Positions 6,354-10,033 of a stretch of DNA of 10,033 nucleotides are shown piece after piece. The notes under the pieces were generated by a model. That model was not told the DNA's origin, made no database searches, and was given only the letters and a program-made list of their open reading frames with translations. The translations under genes were made by a program, and so were the position numbers. The stretch is from JBGSST01 sp041736915. Its GTDB lineage: Bacteria > Bdellovibrionota > FAC87 > UBA2466. How positions within the stretch are numbered: the stretch's first letter is position 1; each line of letters opens with the position of its first letter. The DNA lies in contig JBGSST010000132.1 in assembly GCA_041736915.1 (NCBI GenBank), positions 1 through 10,033 of the forward strand. The letters run 5' to 3'.

Positions 6354-7260
6354 AAATTCAGTCTTTTTCAAACAAGCAAGCTTGATGCTACGGGTTTTAC
6401 CAATCGTAAATCGGGAAGCGTGCTTTGCACTAAAGGGTGGTACCGCTATCAATTTCTTCGTCCGTGATATGCCACGACTCTCGGTCGACATCGATCTGAC
6501 TTACCTCCCGTTACAGGACAGAGAAACGTCGCTAGCCGGAATCAGCACCGCCCTTGCGAATATCAAAAAGGGAATTCAAAAGGCGCTCCCGCAAGCTCGT
6601 GTGCAGGAAGCAGCAGCGAGGGGAGGTAACCCTAGGATTTCAAAACTGGTTGTCACCCAGGACGGGGTTCAAGTGAAGATCGAGCCCAATGAAGTGCTGC
6701 GAGGAACGGTTTACGGAATTTCCGATCTCAAGACGAGCAAGGCTGTTGAAAAACTGTTCGAAACATCGGTGACGGTCCGCTGCGTTTCCTCGGCTGATCT
6801 CTATGGCGGGAAGCTGTGCGCGATGCTGGATCGGCAACACCCGCGAGACATGTTTGACGTGAAAGAGCTAATGGAGAACGGGGGGATTACGCCAGAAATT
6901 CGAAAGGCGTTTGTCGTCTATCTCGCCGGGCACAGTAGACCGATGGATGAACTTCTTTCACCCAACCTCAAAGATATGGAAACTGTGTTTGAACGGGAGT
7001 TCATTGGCATGACGACAGTCCCCGTTCCATATAAGGAATTGGCCGCTGCGCGGAAAAAGTGCGTGGCCAATTTACAAAGTGACCTCGACAAAAAGGAACG
7101 GGCGTTTTTGCTTTCAATCATGAACGCCGCACCCGCTTGGGATCTATTGGGTATACCCAGCTTGGATCGCCTTCCAGCCTTGCAGTGGAAAATTCAGAAC
7201 GTACTAAAAATGACTCCCAAAAAACGCCGGGAGGCAGTTGAACGGTTGGAAAGAATCTGA
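6346..7260 (+). CDS. abiEii: type IV toxin-antitoxin toxin, AbiEii/AbiGii nucleotidyltransferase
   Basis: This toxin belongs to the DNA polymerase-beta-like nucleotidyltransferase superfamily; related toxins transfer nucleotides to tRNA and block translation. From GTG 6346 it has 304 residues. Motif I is GGTAINFF (31-38) with the metal-binding SVDIDL (Asp48, Asp50). The second motif is VKIEPNE (110-116), and the third is the LYGGKLCAM...RQHPRDMFDV block (152-172, Lys156, Arg167-Asp168, Asp171). All key residues are present, so it appears active. The GTG start has GGGGGA 5 nt upstream and overlaps the antitoxin stop by 8 bp, the usual coupling for this pair. A TTG at 6325 would add 7 residues but is less well placed. 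The pair would stabilise the element and may abort phage infection. Confidence 0.93.
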   Translation: MDKNSVFFKQASLMLRVLPIVNREACFALKGGTAINFFVRDMPRLSVDIDLTYLPLQDRETSLAGISTALANIKKGIQKALPQARVQEAAARGGNPRISKLVVTQDGVQVKIEPNEVLRGTVYGISDLKTSKAVEKLFETSVTVRCVSSADLYGGKLCAMLDRQHPRDMFDVKELMENGGITPEIRKAFVVYLAGHSRPMDELLSPNLKDMETVFEREFIGMTTVPVPYKELAAARKKCVANLQSDLDKKERAFLLSIMNAAPAWDLLGIPSLDRLPALQWKIQNVLKMTPKKRREAVERLERI

Positions 7261-7275
7261 TGGCCTCCCTTTTTT
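7229..7275 (+). terminator. possible intrinsic terminator after abiEii
   Basis: GGGAGGC (7229-7235, inside the 3' end of the toxin gene) pairs with GCCTCCC (7263-7269), directly followed by six T residues (7270-7275). The stem is short and GC-rich, but the loop of 27 nt is long for an intrinsic terminator. It would separate the AbiE operon from the lipoprotein gene. Confidence 0.5.
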
Positions 7276-7300
7276 ACGAAATAAATTTACTGAGGGAACT

Positions 7301-8059
7301 ATGAAAATCGTAGAAATGAATTTGGCTCTTTGGTTCGGGATGGCTTTCTTATTCATTTCCGGGTGTGCGTTTGACTCAAGAACACATCGCGAAGACTTTA
7401 ATACCCGTTTTAAAGCGGAAATGGAGAAGCGTGAAGAGTGCAAGAACGAGTACAAAGAAGGCATCAAGAAGTTTATAGGGAAGAAGGTCTGGTTTAATCG
7501 GTCCATGCATCGTAGTTGCATATTTTACCCTGGTAAGAACGAGTATAAATTTGTCCCTGGCAAAGACTACCCGGCAACTCTGCAGGCAGTCGAGGCGCAT
7601 GAAAAGGAACTTCGAAAAGATCAACCGACCAACTTTGAAGAACTCACGATTGTTGACTCAAAAGTCGAGAAGTGCGGCACAGGGCAATTTATCGATTATT
7701 GGTTCACCCTTAAAGCCGGGGAAAGATTTTGGACGGTTCAATCATCGAGTCCAATTTACCCAGAAATGGAATTCGAAAAAATTCTATACGGCGGAGACAC
7801 CGGTGGACAGGCGGTCAACTGCCTTTTGCCATTTGAACCGCGTAAAAAGTTCAAGCTTACAAAAGAGATGTGGCGACTGGTAAAAACCGAGATGTACAAA
7901 ATAGGCATGCCGATTGACGCGGCAAAGCTTGTGTTTGGAAAGCCAGATGAAATTGATCGAAGGCATTCGGCGAACGGAACGCTCGAAATTTGGTCAAATA
8001 AATATTCAGGTCGAATGTGTTTTTTTGAGAACGGACGTCTGACTATTGTCAGAGAGTAA
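7301..8059 (+). CDS. lipoprotein with BamE/SmpA-like C-terminus, function unknown
   Basis: From ATG 7301 (GAGGG ribosome binding site upstream) the product has 252 residues. It begins with a lipoprotein signal peptide: a short start, the hydrophobic stretch LALWFGMAFLF, and the lipobox ISGC with Cys22 as the lipidated residue. An earlier in-frame ATG at 7238 would bury this signal and is rejected. The middle (about 25-190) is charged and mixed, with no family I recognise. The C-terminus (about 200-252, IGMPIDAAKLVFGKPDEI, then EIW and CFFENGRLTIV) resembles the small BamE/SmpA/OmlA domain of outer-membrane lipoproteins. It should sit in the periplasm or outer membrane. Possible roles include surface or entry exclusion, or envelope change, but these are guesses. 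Confidence 0.8.
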   Translation: MKIVEMNLALWFGMAFLFISGCAFDSRTHREDFNTRFKAEMEKREECKNEYKEGIKKFIGKKVWFNRSMHRSCIFYPGKNEYKFVPGKDYPATLQAVEAHEKELRKDQPTNFEELTIVDSKVEKCGTGQFIDYWFTLKAGERFWTVQSSSPIYPEMEFEKILYGGDTGGQAVNCLLPFEPRKKFKLTKEMWRLVKTEMYKIGMPIDAAKLVFGKPDEIDRRHSANGTLEIWSNKYSGRMCFFENGRLTIVRE

Positions 8060-8136
8060 ATTCATTCTCCGAGTCGGTATAGGTGTCAAAAGGGGAAACA
8101 CGGGTTTTTTTTCAATGCGACAGAAACGAGAAACGA

Positions 8137-9183
8137 ATGAAGGATAACAACCTAATCGTCATTACCGGTGCCGGTGCGTCGTATGGTTGTTATGTTCCCG
8201 TAGAACATTTTCTTAATGGTCATGACGAGCATAATTACAGGCCCCCTCTGACCAAGCACCTATTTCAAAAAAATCCAGCCTTCCAGGAAATTCGTTTGAA
8301 GTATCGGACGGTGGAACACGTGGCAGCGGAGATATTGGCGGAACAGTCGGATCCAAACTGGACGTTGGAAAATTACATGATGCGGCTGAAAAAAGACGCG
8401 ACAACAGATCCGGTTCGCAGGCGTTGGTATTACGAGACTCTCTTCTACCTGCAAGACTTGCTAACCACGGTAAGCGTAAAGTGCCTCCGAGGACAGGGCC
8501 GCGGCGCAAATGCCTACACCCAGCTGGTTGGCATTGTTTGGAAATATCGAGAACTGTTCAATGATGTCTGTTTCCTGACTCTCAATTACGACACGATCTT
8601 GGACGCAGCGTTAGAGGATGCCTTCTTCCATCGCTTTGATGACATGTCGAAGTACGTATCGATTCGAGAATGCAAATGGGGGTACGTCAAATTGCATGGG
8701 TCCTGCCACTGGTCCCGAAATATTGAAGATGGGGCAAGCATAGGTCCAATGCTCGATAGATCAGAACATATTGAAAGAGCTGTATTGGACGAAATTTCGA
8801 TTTTCGGCGCGGGAAAGCCGATTATAGCTGGCAGTAACCGCTTTCCGGTTATCGCGGCGCCCGTAGGCGAATATGAACCAATTTGCCCGCCTGAGCACAT
8901 CGATAGGATTCGTCGGGCCATCGAAAATAAGCCAGTTAACGTCATCAGCATCGGATTTAGTGGCGCGGGTCAGGATGTATTCGACCTCTTTTCGAAGTCC
9001 AATACTTCAATCAATAATGTAACCCTCGTGGAGCCCAATGCCGCGGCGTTCCAGGCGTTGCAGACAAAATTTCAAAAGATCGGCGGAACTAAATTTGAGG
9101 GTAGTTATAGCGACGAAGGCGGGTTCCTCAATTTTGTCGCGAGGGTGCTTCCGGGACTCTTTGAGTCATGGAAGCGGGGGTGA
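8137..9183 (+). CDS. SIR2-family NAD-binding protein, probable defence effector
   Basis: From ATG 8137 the protein has 348 residues and is built as a single SIR2 (sirtuin-like) Rossmann domain. The NAD-binding loop is TGAGAS (10-15), the TLNYDT motif with Asn150 and Asp152 matches the conserved Asn-Asp of the fold, KLHGS (185-189) holds the candidate catalytic His187, and a late ISIGFSGAGQD strand-loop (270-280) closes the domain. In bacteria, SIR2 proteins of this type usually serve anti-phage systems by hydrolysing NAD+ and halting growth, normally with a partner that senses infection. No recognised partner (Argonaute, HerA, TIR) is encoded here. A GTG at 8083 would add 18 atypical residues and lacks a good ribosome binding site. 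The downstream membrane protein is a possible partner. Confidence 0.85.
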   Translation: MKDNNLIVITGAGASYGCYVPVEHFLNGHDEHNYRPPLTKHLFQKNPAFQEIRLKYRTVEHVAAEILAEQSDPNWTLENYMMRLKKDATTDPVRRRWYYETLFYLQDLLTTVSVKCLRGQGRGANAYTQLVGIVWKYRELFNDVCFLTLNYDTILDAALEDAFFHRFDDMSKYVSIRECKWGYVKLHGSCHWSRNIEDGASIGPMLDRSEHIERAVLDEISIFGAGKPIIAGSNRFPVIAAPVGEYEPICPPEHIDRIRRAIENKPVNVISIGFSGAGQDVFDLFSKSNTSINNVTLVEPNAAAFQALQTKFQKIGGTKFEGSYSDEGGFLNFVARVLPGLFESWKRG

Positions 9184-9239
9184 AGTCCCGTGCGGTGAAT
9201 TGAACGGAAATCGCCCCGGTCAGCTAAGGCACGATGAAA

Positions 9240-9254
9240 ACGATCTGAGATCGT
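9240..9254. repeat. palindrome ACGATCT-G-AGATCGT
   Basis: This is a perfect 7-bp inverted repeat with one central base, in the ~120-bp gap between the SIR2 gene and the membrane protein gene. It fits a dimeric operator for the downstream gene. A hairpin with a one-base loop is unlikely, and no T-run follows. Confidence 0.45.
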
Positions 9255-9302
9255 GCGCAATACGGAAATTCAAGTAATCCATGATCTTTCCGATAAAAGA
9301 TA

Positions 9303-9947
9303 ATGGGCCTGAAAACAAAATACGACCTCGAGGCACGCGCTAATCGTTTTTTGAGCTGGATGGACATTGCGTTTATTTTGGTTTCGATCGCGGTTGTCTA
9401 TTTCCATTCGTCAACGGGCTCTCTTCCTGGATGGACACGAGACCTTGCTTACGTTGCGGCATTTCTATTCGGCTGTTTTTGGGTCAATAAGGAACTCCCT
9501 CGAAAAATTGCTGCAATCAAAGGGTATTCCGTTGAGCTCAGTGCTGAGTTTCCCTTAATCGTAAGCGGTGACCTATACGAAAAATTGTCTGCGGTACCCG
9601 GCTACAAATTTGCTGACCCTAAAAAGGTGGAGGCGGCCTACGGGAAAGACTACGAACCGATTGCCACGCGAAAAGGGTTTTCTGGAATTGTCATACTACG
9701 ATTCAAAGCGCACTCGGTTATTGAGTTCTCTCCCTTTGTAGGTTGTTGGATTACGAAGAGGGACCATTGGTCGTTCTGTGCCCACACCGTCGGTCACGAT
9801 ATTTCTGACGGGAACACTCATATGTTGGGTTTCTTGCTCGGTTATGGGCGCCCAACTGTATCGACTCTCGACAAAATCAAGGAAATTGAGAGCAGTTTAA
9901 CCGAAGATGGCTGGATGTTCCGTCTCACCCACCCGACGGCACTTTAG
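9303..9947 (+). CDS. small membrane protein with two TM segments, unknown function
   Basis: I do not recognise this 214-residue protein. It has two hydrophobic helices near the N-terminus (about 20-36, MDIAFILVSIAVVYF, and 47-62, LAYVAAFLFGCFWV). A soluble domain of about 150 residues follows with no familiar motif; it is rich in aromatics and His near the end (WITKRDHWSFCAHTVGHDI). The topology suggests a membrane-anchored domain, probably cytoplasmic. It follows the SIR2 gene on the same strand after 119 bp, so it may be a partner or an independent gene. The ribosome binding site at ATG 9303 is weak. The last codons (RLTHPTAL) coincide with the first unit of the 35-bp repeat array, so the C-terminus may have been altered by it. 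Confidence 0.7.
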   Translation: MGLKTKYDLEARANRFLSWMDIAFILVSIAVVYFHSSTGSLPGWTRDLAYVAAFLFGCFWVNKELPRKIAAIKGYSVELSAEFPLIVSGDLYEKLSAVPGYKFADPKKVEAAYGKDYEPIATRKGFSGIVILRFKAHSVIEFSPFVGCWITKRDHWSFCAHTVGHDISDGNTHMLGFLLGYGRPTVSTLDKIKEIESSLTEDGWMFRLTHPTAL

Positions 9948-10033
9948 AGCCTGAAATTCTCACCTAAGCGACGGCACCCTGCGGGGTGTTTTTCTCACCC
10001 TGACGACGGCGGTTTTGGGGATGGAATTCTCAC
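9923..10033. repeat. degenerate tandem array, exact 35-bp period, continues past window end
   Basis: TCTCAC occurs at 9923, 9958, 9993 and 10028, always 35 bp apart, and GACGGC follows at offset 12 in each complete unit (9935, 9970, 10005). The unit is an 18-bp conserved block TCTCACCYNNNCGACGGC followed by a 17-bp segment that differs in every unit. The first unit lies within the end of the membrane-protein gene; the fourth is cut by the window edge. The period is not a multiple of three, so a peptide repeat is unlikely. Confidence 0.75.
9975..9993 (+). terminator. possible intrinsic terminator after the membrane protein gene
   Basis: CACCC (9975-9979) pairs with GGGTG (9984-9988) around a TGCG loop, and five T residues follow (9989-9993). 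It stands 27 bp after the stop codon of the preceding gene. It falls in the variable part of the second 35-bp unit and is not present in the neighbouring units. Confidence 0.5.

Larger units (their letters stand above)
991..10033. mobile_element. putative integrative element, left part (right end not seen)
   Basis: An integrase gene next to a tRNA, an excisionase-like gene, an FtsK-type translocase and a replication-relaxation protein in one operon are the hallmarks of an integrative conjugative or mobilizable element. The genes to the right (XRE regulator, AbiE toxin-antitoxin, lipoprotein, SIR2 protein, membrane protein) are typical cargo but are assigned only by position. I found no second copy of the tRNA sequence or other attachment duplication inside the window, so the right boundary is unknown and could lie before or beyond the window end. 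The left boundary is set at the tRNA 5' end by inference. Confidence 0.45.

Noticed and set aside
7238..7300. Upstream ATG start for the lipoprotein gene
   Set aside because: It would place 21 polar residues before the signal peptide and overlap the abiEii end; ATG 7301 has a good ribosome binding site and gives a proper lipoprotein signal.
8083..8136. GTG start for the SIR2 gene
   Set aside because: No clear ribosome binding site, and the added residues are unlike SIR2 N-termini, which usually begin shortly before the GAGAS loop.
9923..10033. CRISPR array
   Set aside because: The conserved block is only 18 bp and degenerate, the intervening segments only 17 bp, and there are no cas genes in the window.

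Overview
This 10 kb window looks like the left part of a chromosomal integrative element from a bacterium of intermediate GC content (close to 50% by eye). A Gram-negative host is likely: one gene encodes a lipoprotein with a BamE/SmpA-like C-terminus, and the delta-60 repeat protein at the left edge belongs to a family common in Gram-negative phyla. I cannot place the species or phylum. Layout, left to right: (1) the 3' end of a delta-60 repeat protein gene (+ strand, truncated by the window edge); (2) an intact tRNA-Gly(TCC) with encoded CCA on the minus strand; (3) a tightly packed four-gene operon on the minus strand, 4781 to 1086, transcribed as FtsK/SpoIIIE-type translocase, replication-relaxation protein, excisionase-like HTH protein and tyrosine recombinase, with gaps of only 3 to 8 nt; (4) a ~370 bp gene-free region rich in inverted repeats, the best candidate for an origin, oriT or operator; (5) a small XRE-family regulator, apparently made from a leaderless, self-regulated promoter; (6) an AbiEi/AbiEii type IV toxin-antitoxin operon preceded by an elaborate nested palindrome; (7) a lipoprotein gene, a SIR2-family NAD-binding gene and a small two-TM membrane protein gene, all on the plus strand; (8) the start of a degenerate tandem array with an exact 35-bp period that runs off the right edge. 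How it fits together: integrase plus excisionase would move the element in and out of the chromosome. The FtsK-like pump and the replication-relaxation protein form a minimal DNA-processing and transfer module, reminiscent of actinomycete ICEs that move double-stranded DNA with a single translocase and no visible relaxase or type IV secretion genes. The XRE protein is a plausible switch. AbiE would stabilise the element and may defend against phage. The SIR2 gene and its neighbours look like defence or accessory cargo. The right end of the element is not visible: no second copy of the tRNA sequence was found here, so the cargo assignment of everything right of 5154 is inference. The items most worth a second look are the 35-bp array, the unassigned SIR2/membrane-protein pair, the triple AbiE operator and the repeat-dense control region.
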